The position numbers and the translations under genes were made by a program. Shown in pieces: positions 14,657 to 23,136 of a stretch of DNA of 64,000 nt (position 1 is the first letter of the stretch; each line of letters starts with the position of its first letter). The stretch lies in the NCBI GenBank assembly GCA_037893245.1, contig JBAIAA010000009.1, positions 2,046,001 through 2,110,000 of the forward strand, read 5' to 3'. Origin of the DNA: Crossaster papposus (lineage: Eukaryota > Echinodermata > Asteroidea > Velatida > Solasteridae). Below the pieces are notes generated by a model, which saw only the letters and a program-made list of their open reading frames with translations, searched no databases and was not told where the DNA came from.

Positions 14657-14659
14657 ATA
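14657..14659. repeat. target-site duplication ATA, left
   Basis: The left flank reads GGCGGC-ATA followed directly by the element end TAGACCGTGG. The matching ATA is at 23,151-23,153. The unoccupied monomer has one ATA, at 6,441-6,443. Confidence 0.9.
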
Positions 14660-14673
14660 TAGACCGTGGGCCG
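14660..14673 (+). repeat. left terminal inverted repeat
   Basis: TAGACCGTGGGCCG, an exact reverse complement of the element's last 14 bases (23,137-23,150). After this the two ends differ for about 20-30 bp before a second shared block. Confidence 0.95.
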
Positions 14674-14973
14674 TCACCACTTTTCTTGTCAACTTGTTTA
14701 CAGGGGTCTTTGGCACTATTATTTTGCATCCCTATTCAAAAGCTAACATCGAATGCTTCCCAAAAATGTAATGTTCAAATTTTTTTATGTGGTTTTAGCC
14801 GAAATCTCGTTGAAAAAACCCCCGAGAATTTCTCATTTGGAACTTGTAAATTTCCGGGGTCACAAATATGTTGATAAGTAAGAAGTGATCTGATTGGTTG
14901 TGAAAAATTGTTTGGGAAAGTATTGTCAAATCAGAACGTTTGTTATATACTCATTGGAATCCTCGCAATCATC
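14674..14973 (+). promoter_or_regulatory. 5' leader and presumed promoter region of the transposon gene
   Basis: 300 bases between the left terminal repeat and the preferred start codon, holding the left subterminal repeat. An inverted CCAAT motif (ATTGG) lies at 14,893-14,897 and a TATATA at 14,944-14,949. The latter is only 25 bases before the ATG, too close for an ordinary TATA box unless translation starts downstream. An upstream in-frame ATG at 14,908 would add 22 mostly hydrophobic residues. No other gene is visible here. Confidence 0.35.
14694..14713 (+). repeat. left subterminal inverted repeat
   Basis: TTGTTTACAGGGGTCTTTGG, 34 bp inside the left end, is the exact reverse complement of 23,088-23,107, which lies 43 bp inside the right end. 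Such subterminal blocks are commonly transposase-binding sites; that role here is inference. Confidence 0.9.
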
Positions 14974-16275
14974 ATGGCGGACGACCAAACGCCCTGTGTC
15001 TGTCATGTTGTGGAGGTTGAAAACGACGTGATTCGACCTTTCTCCGATACCTCTTGGGCCAAATTGGTGGAGTCTGTCAGTAAATGGAAGTCACTGGATG
15101 GACTGGAACGTACAATTTCAGCAAATTTCGATCCGGATTCCGCGAAAAAGGCCGGCTTTCACCGTAATTGTTATCAACGGTTCACGGACAAATGTCGCAT
15201 AGCTCAAGCGAAGAAACGGATCGCAAAGGGTAAGCCTAAAGCAGCCCATGTCCCCGTCGTAGCCGTAGACATTGATGATGTGGTTGAAGTGTCCGAACCA
15301 CCTACCAAGCGACATTTAAGATCAGAGTTTAGCAGTATTTCTGGGCCACATGTCGATCGCAGAAGCGTGCATGTTTTGCCGCGAATGTGCTTGATTTGTA
15401 GAGATGTAAAGCGCACGTATAACAAAGGCATGGGTAAACGAGTACTGGAGAAGTTGACAACATGTGAAACAGAAGGAAGATCACTGAAACAAGCGGCAGA
15501 ACAGAAGCAAGATGAAAAGCTGCTGGTCCATTTAAGAGATCAAGATTTAGTCAGCATAGAAGTACGGTACCACAGGTCATGCTACAGAAACTACACTCGC
15601 TGTTTGTCAAACAAGTACCAGAAGAAAGCCGAAGAGGACAGTGATGTCATGTATGCACCATCATTCAAAGTTTTCTGCACCGATGTAATTGAGACGAGAA
15701 TTATTAATGGCGGTGAAGTGCTGAGAATGAGAACACTGAAGAATCTCTTCGTAAAAACAATCAGTAAAACTGAGAACTGTAATCCCGTCAACTACAGAAA
15801 CAGTGCCTTAAAAAACAGGCTGTTGAATAAATATGGTGACAAACTACAGTTTATCCGTCCTCATATTCGTGAGTGTGAACTGGTTCTTGCTCAGTGTTCT
15901 GTTTCACCTGGTCAAATTTTGAGCATTGCAGAGTCTGAAAGTGAGACTGATGACGAGGAACAAATGGAGCAAGCAGGACCCACAACAAAAATGAGAAATG
16001 CTGGTGGAAATGATCTACGAGACATTTACCATGCTGCGATGAGGTTGCACGGCATTATTGAGGATGCAGAAAGTGTTGACATATGGCCCCCAGGAGAAGA
16101 AGACCTCACACCAGAACGGTGCAAAGAACTGATACCGATTCAGTTATTCAACTTTCTGGCCTGGTGTACTGGAGTCACCTGTACCTTCTGCTCAGATGAT
16201 TATGTGCAAGTCTCAGAAGATACACAGAGAAAGCTGTTGTCTATTGGTCAAGACCTGATCTATTTGACCTCAAGG
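14974..16275 (+). CDS. exon 1: N-terminal Cys/His modules
   Basis: 434 codons. Two similar modules end in an HRxCY motif: HRNCYQRF at residues 63-70 and HRSCYRNY at 200-207. Each is preceded by a Cys pair (CVC at 8-10, CLIC at 139-142), which suggests zinc binding. A basic stretch follows the first module and an acidic, Ser-rich stretch follows the second (SESETDDEE). The exon ends in phase 0 at AGG before the donor GTAAGG (16,276). The frame runs on to a stop at 16,300-16,302 if unspliced. Confidence 0.75.
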
Positions 16276-19200
16276 GTAAGGATGAGCCAATTACTATTTT
16301 AGAAAACCATATGTCTTTAACATTTTAATGAAACATAAAGTAGGCCTACCCCCAAAAAAAACTGGACTTCAATTAGGTCAAACAAAATAAATGGTGTGTT
16401 TAAGAACAATTCCAGGTAGGTACTGTAGTTGGGAAGTTATTTGTATTTGTTCTTGGTTGTGTCCAGTTACAGTGTGGAAAATGGTCGTTGCAAATAATTG
16501 AAACCAGTTCATTAAAAATTATCGACTAGCATTGAGGTCGGTAATTTGTTTGCAACATTTATAGACCATGTTTGTTGAACATTTGTATGAAGTGAAAATC
16601 CATGTACAGTGTGTACCTTTACCTGTATTTTACAGGGACGAAAACATACTCCAAAGCATATTGCCCTAGGAATGGCAGTGCGGCATCTGACAGGATCCTC
16701 AACAATGATACGACTTCTGAATGGCTTTGGTCACTGCACTTCACATTCCGCAGTATTGCAGCACGATACAGCATTGGCCGTCCAGCAACTTGCAGGAGAG
16801 GGAATCCCACCAGGATTTCATCAAGGGGTGTTTACAACGCTCGTTTGGGATAACAACGATTTCGGCGAAGAAACTTTAACTGGTAGGTAATTGCTACATG
16901 TACATGTACATGTACATGTTTATGTTTAACCCCAAACCTCTTTAATAATTTTTAAGGGGAAATAAGGATTGTGGATATCGAAGGAATAAATAGGGGCCAA
17001 GGGCCTTGCTACAAGTAATGCTGAAAATATCAATGTCTGCGGATCACATACAAAAGAAATATGATTTTGCTGAATTGTTTAAACATTGGTCACTTTCAGG
17101 GAAAGGAACCACGCATAATACAAATGGAATCATCCTGCAAAGGACCCAGGCCGACTGCACCAGTTCCACCTTGGCATGTACCACAACCAGAGCAGTGACC
17201 TTTGCCAAGTCCAAGAAAAGAACACTGGAACCACCACCTAGTGATATCAAGGAGTACCATGGCAAACCACGTCATGGGCCAGCACCAACAGGTTACCAGT
17301 GTTTCAATTTGACCTTTTGGCACTGATGTTGATGTTGATATCTGTTCCTGTTGTTGTAAGTACTAACCATTGCATGAATTTTGAACTTTTTAATTGTTAT
17401 TGTTATTTTCAATGTTCATTTTACGGTTGAGACAACCGAAGTGCCAAATAGTTTTGTTTTTGTTTTATTTAATTACCTTTGTCCCTTTTTGTTACTCGAG
17501 ACATTTTAACAATCACATCTTTAAATTGTATCATTCTTTATGTTGCACTCCAGAGTAATAAAAAAAAGTAGCACCTGACATGGTTAACATGTTAAGTATG
17601 ATATTTGTAAATACTCTGGGAATTAATCCCCAATGAATACATTGCATGAAATTGATAAGCAATTTTTTTGTTTTTAAAGTTTGAATGATGTGCAGTGTAA
17701 TACAGGCAGTCAGTACTAGGCACAGGGAGAATCAAATTCAATAATTTTTGGGCATTTTCTGTTATTGTAATGTTGTTTTTACTAACATTTACATTTACTA
17801 CACAAATAAACCACAAGGAAAACTGACTAGGTAAATTTGCATAAATTTCAAAAAGAAAAAGATTCCCAGGTTATGTAATTAGTTAATTATTGTGAAAAAT
17901 TTAAATATTACGCAGGGACTGAAGTGTCTTTTGAGGTGGACAGGAGCATTCAGGAAGCAACTGTCAGCATGGACCTTGCAATGTGGATGTGCAAGACTGT
18001 ACAGGTTGGTTCTCTTAAAACAAACTACATACCAGAAAAAAATTGTAACCATCTGGCTGGCCGACAATCACTGGAAATTGATATTTTTTTAAAACCTGTT
18101 TTTTTAAATACTGCCCGATTCATCAAAATTCAGTTATTGAACCAGTTTGTGTCAGTTGACATGTATACGCAAAATGTCCTGAATTTTAAAATGGATGACT
18201 GATGAACATGCCACGAGCAACTCGCAGCCGGCATCTATGGGTGTGCTACCCATAAGATGCCGGCCTGAATCATTCAATTTATTGTTTTTAATTTTTTTTT
18301 TTAGATCCTGTAGATTTGCCACTGACATTGTTATCTTTTAAATATTACTGTAATTGTTTTATTGTATTTTGTCAGAGCAGGGGAGATTTCTTTTTTACTC
18401 AACCACCCCCCCCCCCCCCACCCCCCCGTGGCAGCGTGAAGATGTTACAGTCAAAGTATCGGGCACACATCAAGGAATGCTGCACAAGAAACATCAACTA
18501 TGCTTTCTGGTGTTCTTACTTAGAAATGGTACAACTTCTCCTCCTTTTTGTTAGAGCAACACGAGAAGGAGCATGGGAGTTGCATCTGTCAGCTGTCAGA
18601 GATATGCTTCCATGGTACTTTGCTTATGGGAGGGTGAATTATTCTCGCTACCTGCCTGTCTATCTTCAAGAGATGTTGGCACTCCCAGAAACCCATCCAA
18701 GTGTGCATGAGAAGTTCTGTGATGGAGAGTTTGCTGTACAGCGGTCAAGTGACTACGCTTTTACAATGACAGCTTGTGACCAGATAATCGAACAGACGTT
18801 CAACCGTGACTCGAAGACCAAAGGTGGTATGGTGGGGTTCACTCAAAACAGAGGTGCTGTCAGCCGATGGATTCTAAGCCATCCCTCACGGGCTGCTATC
18901 ACAAATGTCTGTTTCTCCCAATCAGGAAAAACGGAGTCTGAGTCAGTTCACAAAGACCTCGCAGCCTCCAGAAAAGTAAAGGATGAGTCAGATGTTCAAG
19001 AGGTGGTAACAACTCTAACATCTTTGGGATCACCATTTTCTTTGGAAGATGACAACCAGCTTGTCCACTTAACAGCAGGCTATGTAGCTACAGATGATAT
19101 AAAGTCTGATCTCATGGATGCCTATGCCAAAGGAAAAGATGCCTACGTGCAGTTTCAACAGCAGCGTCTTTCAGAAGGGTCAAAGGACTTATTTGAAAAG

Positions 19201-20790
19201 ATGACAATGGTTAAATGCAAGACCTTCTCAGATATTTGCAAGAAGCAAAAGTCAAAGGGAACGATGAACAGCCTTTCCCTGAAAGAAAACAGAAATCTCT
19301 TGGGAAGAATGCTCGCCATTGCACAAGTAAGAGATCTTGACATGCATGAAGTGATGACTTATTCACTTGGGTCTGTGCCACCAGCATTGGCTAACTTTGA
19401 TGGAACCATGAGAAAGACCAACAAAGCTGTAATGGCACATGTGCTGGAAGAAAAATGTCCTGATGCTGTGGTCAACTTACCATTTGAAGGTGAGACAGCT
19501 GTCATCATTGATGCTATGGCTATGATTCAGGTACAGAGCAAACTACCTGCCACATTTGGCGAGTTTGTGTTTAGTGTTCTGCACCAGGTTGTCTCTATTG
19601 CATCACAGTTCAGTGCTACCAGAGTGGATTTTGTAATTGACAGGTATGAAGAAGTGTCTATCAAGAATGCCGAAAGAATGAGAAGAACAAGTGCCGGCAC
19701 CTATGACGAGATACGAATAACAAGGGCAGGTCAAAAAATGCCAAGGCAGTTCAAGAAGTTCCTTGCATGTGGGAAGAATAAAGAGGGTCTGTTATCTTTT
19801 CTGGTAGACTCGTGGAAAAAGTCTGAACCACACCGTCTGAAAAATGTGACACTGTATGCTACTGAAGGTCAGGATTGCTTCAAGCTTCAGACTGTTAACA
19901 GCGTGTTGGTTATCAGTGAAGTACCTGAATTGCACTGTGACCATGAAGAGGCAGATACACGTGTCTTTCTCCATGCACAGCATGCGTCTAATGTTGGTAA
20001 GGCTGTGAACGTCGTAATTCGTAGCCCAGATACAGATGTCCTTGTGTTGGCAGTAAGTTGCGTCAAAAGTCTGCATACCCAGCTGTTTCAACATTTGCCG
20101 GGGAAAAGTAGTCGTATCGTACATGTCAACAAAATAGTTGATAAACTAGGGGAGAAACCAGCACAGGCTCTCATTGGACTGCACTCTCTTTCTGGTTGTG
20201 ACTCTGTCAGTGCATTGTGGGGGAAAGGCAAGAAGAAGTTTGTCAAGGTGTTGTTGAACAGTGAAAGTCATGTTACCACATTCCTCCAATTGGGTGCAGA
20301 CTGGACAGTCACAAAGCAGTTGACAGAGCAGATTGAAAGATTTTTTTGCGAGTTGTATGACCAAAAACAGTGCAACAACATCAACGATGTTCGATACAAC
20401 TGCTTTCGGCTTGGCCATAATGACAGTGCGCTGCCTCCAAATCATGACAGTTTGGTTCTACACATCAGTCGAGCAAATTACCAGACAGCTGTGTTTAGGC
20501 GATGTCTATTGCAGACAATCGGTGCACCTAATCCAGATGGCCATGGGTGGCAGTGTTCTGGAAATGACCTTGTCATACAGTGGATGACTTTGCCACCAGC
20601 ACCAGATTCTGTCATGAATTACATCAAGTGTAAATGCAAGAAGTCATCATGTGATACACGCAGATGTCCCTGCACTAAAGCAACGTTGCCGTGTACAGAT
20701 CTTTGCCAATGTACATCCTCCAAATGTACAAACAGACGTGATGACGTAGAGACCAGACCAAGTGGTGATGAAAGTGATGACACCGACTGA
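14974..20790 (+). CDS. transposon-encoded protein with XPG/FEN1-like nuclease and CXC domain (five exons)
   Basis: Proposed exons are 14,974-16,275; 16,636-16,882; 17,100-17,291; 17,916-18,004; 18,451-20,790. They join in frame to 1,389 residues. The start at 14,974 has a strong context (ATCATGG). Cys/His modules lie at C8-x-C10 with H63-x2-C66, and C139-x2-C142 with H200-x2-C203. An XPG/FEN1-like signature follows: VIIDAMAMI (D964), VDFVIDRY (D1003, D1007), HEEADTR (E1109, E1110, D1112), SPDTDV (D1137, D1139) and SGCDS (D1194) followed by a GKGKKK stretch. At about 1337-1369, C-x-C, CPC and CQC pairs form a tesmin/TSO1-type cluster. In XPG/FEN1 nucleases such acidic residues bind metal for DNA cleavage; here a role in transposition is inferred. 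Compared with relatives as I remember them, about 200-250 residues between exons 4 and 5 may be missing. It is probably nuclear, but no localisation signal was assigned. Confidence 0.75.
16276..16635 (+). other. intron 1
   Basis: 360 bp. Donor GTAAGG and acceptor TTTTACAG are both typical, and the phase is 0. The intron is AT-rich, has stops in all frames and shows no other feature. Confidence 0.7.
16636..16882 (+). CDS. exon 2: conserved middle region
   Basis: 247 bp, starting GRKHTPKHIALG and ending DNNDFGEETLTG across the splice. It contains HLTGS, FGHCTSHS and TLVWDNNDFGEE, which I recognise as conserved blocks in this transposon protein family. Acceptor TTTTACAG precedes it and donor GTAGGT (16,883) follows, phase 1. 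Confidence 0.7.
16895..16918 (+). repeat. (TACATG)4 microsatellite
   Basis: Four perfect TACATG units in intron 2 (16,883-17,099), starting 12 bases after the proposed donor. The rest of the 217-bp intron has no recognised feature. Confidence 0.9.
17100..17291 (+). CDS. exon 3: conserved middle region
   Basis: 192 bp, continuing the conserved LTG-KGTTHNTNGIILQ block and then a basic, proline-containing stretch (KSKKRTLEPPPSD). Acceptor CTTTCAG is good. The donor GTTACC (17,292) is weak but is the position that keeps phase 1 with exon 4. Read-through meets an in-frame TGA at 17,324. A stronger-looking GTAAGT lies near 17,356, beyond that stop. Confidence 0.6.
17292..17915 (+). other. intron 3
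   Basis: 624 bp with weak donor GTTACC and acceptor TTACGCAG, phase 1. It is AT-rich with stops in all frames. No separate gene or repeat is recognised. Confidence 0.5.
17916..18004 (+). CDS. exon 4: short middle exon
   Basis: 89 bp encoding a segment with FEVDRSIQEA and MDLAMWMCKTVQ. Acceptor TTACGCAG precedes and donor CAG/GTTGGT follows, phase 0. It is included because it joins exon 3 and exon 5 in frame and resembles the family's region ahead of the nuclease-like part. It is the least certain exon. Confidence 0.5.
18227..18264. repeat. inverted repeat / hairpin in intron 4
   Basis: GCCGGCATCTATGGGT (18,227-18,242) and ACCCATAAGATGCCGGC (18,248-18,264) form a 16-bp stem with one bulged base and a 5-base loop (GTGCT). 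It is GC-rich in an AT-rich intron. It is not a bacterial-type terminator in this setting and may be the scar or end of a small insertion. Confidence 0.85.
18406..18427 (+). repeat. poly-C tract
   Basis: C14-A-C7 just upstream of the exon 5 acceptor. It can serve as a pyrimidine tract, but it is also a place where sequencing or assembly errors are likely. Confidence 0.9.
18451..20790 (+). CDS. exon 5: nuclease-like region and CXC cluster
   Basis: 779 codons plus stop TGA. After SKYRAHIKECC comes a block with FVRATREGAWELHL, MLPWYFAYGRVNYSRYLPVY, ACDQIIEQTFNRDSKTKGG and NRGAVSRWILS, conserved in this family. The XPG/FEN1-like signature lies at 19,498-20,250 and the CXC cluster near 20,629-20,727; the last residues are acidic (DESDDTD). 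The exon start at 18,451 follows TTACAG and fits exon 4 phase 0. The frame is open upstream to 18,316, but that part is a proline/poly-C stretch and is treated as intron. Confidence 0.8.
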   Translation, partial: SKYRAHIKECCTRNINYAFWCSYLEMVQLLLLFVRATREGAWELHLSAVRDMLPWYFAYGRVNYSRYLPVYLQEMLALPETHPSVHEKFCDGEFAVQRSSDYAFTMTACDQIIEQTFNRDSKTKGGMVGFTQNRGAVSRWILSHPSRAAITNVCFSQSGKTESESVHKDLAASRKVKDESDVQEVVTTLTSLGSPFSLEDDNQLVHLTAGYVATDDIKSDLMDAYAKGKDAYVQFQQQRLSEGSKDLFEKMTMVKCKTFSDICKKQKSKGTMNSLSLKENRNLLGRMLAIAQVRDLDMHEVMTYSLGSVPPALANFDGTMRKTNKAVMAHVLEEKCPDAVVNLPFEGETAVIIDAMAMIQVQSKLPATFGEFVFSVLHQVVSIASQFSATRVDFVIDRYEEVSIKNAERMRRTSAGTYDEIRITRAGQKMPRQFKKFLACGKNKEGLLSFLVDSWKKSEPHRLKNVTLYATEGQDCFKLQTVNSVLVISEVPELHCDHEEADTRVFLHAQHASNVGKAVNVVIRSPDTDVLVLAVSCVKSLHTQLFQHLPGKSSRIVHVNKIVDKLGEKPAQALIGLHSLSGCDSVSALWGKGKKKFVKVLLNSESHVTTFLQLGADWTVTKQLTEQIERFFCELYDQKQCNNINDVRYNCFRLGHNDSALPPNHDSLVLHISRANYQTAVFRRCLLQTIGAPNPDGHGWQCSGNDLVIQWMTLPPAPDSVMNYIKCKCKKSSCDTRRCPCTKATLPCTDLCQCTSSKCTNRRDDVETRPSGDESDDTD

Positions 20791-21081
20791 ATTCACAGCA
20801 AGATTGAGGTAGACAAGGCAGTCGGCTTGTCTGGTTTTCATCTGAATCAATCGCCTATGGTGGGGCTGTCAAGTGCGCATGAGTTGCAAGTTGACTGATT
20901 TATGTTATCTTGTATTTATCTTGTCTTAGATTTGGAAGGCATTCAGTGCGGGTTGTTTTTTGGTCGAGTCGGGTAGAAGGTTCCATTCAGGAATTGTCCA
21001 AGGGTATAACGACCGGATGTGTTGAAGATTTAAAGCGCTATTGGTTTGTCTTGTAGTACGTCTAGTGCTCAATTATTTTAA

Positions 21082-21130
21082 CGGGATTATTTTAACATCG
21101 CCGAACCCACGGGCGGGATTATTTTTAACG
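21082..21130 (+). repeat. short direct repeat pair
   Basis: CGGGATTATTTTAAC (21,082-21,096) and CGGGATTATTTTTAACG (21,114-21,130), 32 bp apart, in the 3' noncoding part. Function unknown. Confidence 0.7.
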
Positions 21131-21312
21131 AAACTCGATCCGAAGCGGGTTCAGGCTGATAGTGCCGGGAAGCACACCCACGCATTTCCAGCCTTGCTCG
21201 CTGCTGACTTAAATTTCCGAACTTGAACTTGGTGTGTTTATGCGTCATCCGTTTTGAATTTGGGGAAATATTTGCGTTTATATACGTCATCCGGCGCGAA
21301 CTGGTTAACTGG

Positions 21313-21603
21313 TCACTGGGTAGATGATTTTGCAGGTGGGAAATACCACAATGTACTTGGAATTAGATCGTAAATCTCTGTTTACATGTAGATGGTGTAT
21401 AATCGAGCTCTGGTGCATCTTTCTTCCAAGAGATCCCAGCCTAGCTCACTTGATGGGCTACTGTAGTCCAGTAGAATGAACCTGGCTGCACATCTTTGAA
21501 CTTTTTCAAGCACACTGATGTGTTACATTGGTGAGGGTCGAACAAGTGCTTTATATGCTATTCCTTTGGTGTGTTTATCAGCTAAATCATGTTCTTTTGA
21601 GCA
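21313..21603 (-). pseudogene. LINE reverse-transcriptase C-terminal fragment (fossil)
   Basis: Read on the minus strand in a single frame from 21,603, the translation contains AYKALVRP, then LEKVQRCAARFILLDYSS, then LGWDLLEERCTRARLYTIY. These occur in the order and spacing of the C-terminal end of CR1/L2/Jockey-type LINE ORF2 proteins (LVRP; LEKxQRRAARF; LGWDxLExRR). Two in-frame stops interrupt it before the TGA at 21,313-21,315, and the rest of the element is not seen. It is a dead fragment, in antisense orientation, inside the 3' part of the DNA transposon. Confidence 0.7.
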
Positions 21604-22334
21604 GGCTGATTTTACTGCACATGGTTTGTCTATTCCAAGTCATATCAGAAGAAAGTTTTACTGGTTAAGATTAGTTTTCTTTTTTGAGTCACTCGCATGG
21701 ATAATACCATGAGATGCAGGGGACTCGCAAAAAGCAAGCTTCTCCAGTGTGAGCCCCCTGTATACAGTGTAAATCTAGGTTCACCCAATTAAAAGAAAAA
21801 GATGCATTTTATAATTGTCTAAATTCTCACCGTGTATACCATTCAAAACATGATATTTTCACAATTTTTTTATTTTTTTTTCCTTTTTATTTGTTTCTCT
21901 CTCACCCTGACCTAGGGTCAAATTACAAGAGACAACTGCTAATATTGTGATAAGGCCAAGTAATTTTAATAACTTAAAATTGATACAACAAGTTGTTAAT
22001 GTATTCAAACAACTTAGCCTTCGAACTTCAAATATATAGTGAAAAGGGATAATTTGAAAGATAAGAGCTGTGCATTTCCTATATTTTTTAAAATTTTTCC
22101 CATTGTTGTATTTGAAGAGATATCAGTGCAATTGACACAATTAATACATTATTTGTAATAATTCATTTCCCCTCTGGTCCATCAGAATTATTTATTATTT
22201 ATTATGTTCATTGTCTGTAGTTCTGTGACATTAATTGTATATCCCGGAAAATGAAATAAATAAAAATTATTTAATATCCCGGCAGTTGTGCAATTGGTCG
22301 AAATATATGTACATGTTGTATTTGGAAAATGAAA

Positions 22335-22340
22335 AATAAA
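22335..22340 (+). terminator. candidate polyadenylation signal
   Basis: AATAAA followed immediately by GTGTGTTCTATT, a GU-rich sequence of the type found downstream of animal poly(A) sites. Two further AATAAA overlap at 22,255-22,264. If used, the 3' UTR would be about 1.5 kb. Confidence 0.35.
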
Positions 22341-22766
22341 GTGTGTTCTATTAAAACATCAGCTAAATCATACAAGTATGTAGCTATTGTTTCTTATTCG
22401 ATTTTAAAGTGAGATATTCATGTGTGGACAATCGGTCATGTTTTTACCTTATCACAGGACGAGCCATTGCCTATAGACTAAGCAAAAAAAACCACCAGTA
22501 AACATGTACAGTGTATGTGTACATGTGGCTGCTGTGTCAAACTGAGGAATGTCCCCCAAAACCTTGTTTTGAGTTTTGTATTCGTCCAATAATACTACAA
22601 AAAAAAAAAATTAAATCGAAATCGATACAATTTAGTTTTTATTTGTTTACTTTTTCAGTTAGTCAAAGTATATAAATTCCACACTAAATTGTTGTAAGGA
22701 AAAAATACCCCTAAAAGTGGAAAAACAGATTGTTTTTCATGACAACTGGCAGCGCAAATGGGTATC

Positions 22767-22783
22767 TTTTTTTTTTTTTTTTT
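22767..22783 (+). repeat. T17 homopolymer
   Basis: A run of 17 T. It could be the reversed poly(A) tail of a retroposed fragment, but no such fragment is recognised beside it. Confidence 0.85.
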
Positions 22784-23087
22784 GAAAGTTGGCGGGATAT
22801 TGTTAAAGTGTATGCAGCATTTCTTTGGAATAAACTAAGTAAATTTAGAATCAAAGGAACCATTGTTAAGCCAACAAATTTGAGCTTTATCATGGTGTTA
22901 ACAAAAAAGTCGAATGTGAGGCTTATTCCTCATTATGATATAGCAGATCACATATTTGAGCCTATACAAGCATACATACATGTTTGGGGATTTCGTTTTA
23001 GAAAGTGAACAAAGGCATTAATATGAACATTGCAAATTATTACTATATACATCTGAAACTATGATTTGGAGCACATATCAGGTTGCC

Positions 23088-23107
23088 CCAAAGACCCCTG
23101 TAAACAA
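23088..23107 (-). repeat. right subterminal inverted repeat
   Basis: CCAAAGACCCCTGTAAACAA, the exact reverse complement of 14,694-14,713. Confidence 0.9.
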
Positions 23108-23136
23108 ACTCCTTTTCTAAACATTTATTCAGGGTC

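Larger units (their letters stand above)
1..14659. repeat. 217-bp satellite array, left block
   Basis: About 67 head-to-tail copies of a monomer near 217 bp. Landmarks recurring every 217 bp are AAAACATGGCTGCGAATGAG, CTCGACATATATCTGAG, CCTCAACGTTGTTCGAGAAT, CGAGCCAAAATATTGCCAAA, GCGTCAGGACACTGGCGGC and AATACACGTGTACATAC. Copies differ by substitutions and short indels. A diverged class carries CTCCACATCTGAGCTAAC and a CACCGG-AAGAGACC segment (near 740, 2,030, 3,760, 4,630, 6,790, 8,950, 10,250, 12,610). This block is more heterogeneous than the distal part of the right block. No gene is seen: 217 is not divisible by three, so any reading frame shifts at each monomer and closes within 60-130 codons. 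A centromeric or heterochromatic location is plausible but is inference. Confidence 0.97.
18005..18450 (+). other. intron 4, possible site of internal deletion
   Basis: 446 bp, phase 0, ending TGTTACAG. It holds a strong hairpin (18,227-18,264), T-rich runs and a C14-A-C7 tract. An alternative acceptor, GGCAG at 18,434, would put exon 5 in the wrong phase. The family protein as I remember it has a further block between exons 4 and 5, and no trace of it is seen here. Confidence 0.5.
20791..23087 (+). other. 3' noncoding part of the transposon
   Basis: About 2.3 kb after the stop codon with no plus-strand gene. It contains local direct repeats (21,082-21,130), two related copies of a GTTTATatrCGTCATCCG segment (about 21,233 and 21,274), an antisense LINE fossil (21,313-21,603), AT-rich sequence with AATAAA signals (22,255; 22,259; 22,335) and a T17 run (22,767-22,783). 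The small open frames here, such as 22,730-23,008, show no recognised domain. Confidence 0.7.

Noticed and set aside
1-14659. Many open frames of 60-130 codons on both strands, often starting MAANED, MFENEE or MRQDTGG
   Set aside because: They repeat with the satellite. The 217-bp unit shifts frame each copy, the frames overlap one another on both strands, and no domain is recognisable. They are by-products of the repeat.
14542-14874. 110-codon open frame crossing the left transposon border
   Set aside because: It starts in satellite and runs into the terminal repeat region. It is a chance fusion.
16602-16890. Separate small genes at 16,602-16,890 and 17,006-17,326
   Set aside because: Their conserved parts are flanked by splice signals and fit as exons 2 and 3 of the transposon gene.
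18316-18450. N-terminal extension of the last exon through the PPPPPPPP stretch
   Set aside because: It is encoded by a poly-C pyrimidine tract upstream of an acceptor, and the joined frame works only from 18,451.
20146-20445. Minus-strand open frames inside exon 5 (also 19,792-20,124)
   Set aside because: They are antisense shadows of a clearly conserved plus-strand coding region.
22730-23008. 92-codon open frame near the right end of the transposon
   Set aside because: It contains a poly-T-encoded FFFFFF run and has no recognisable domain or splice context.
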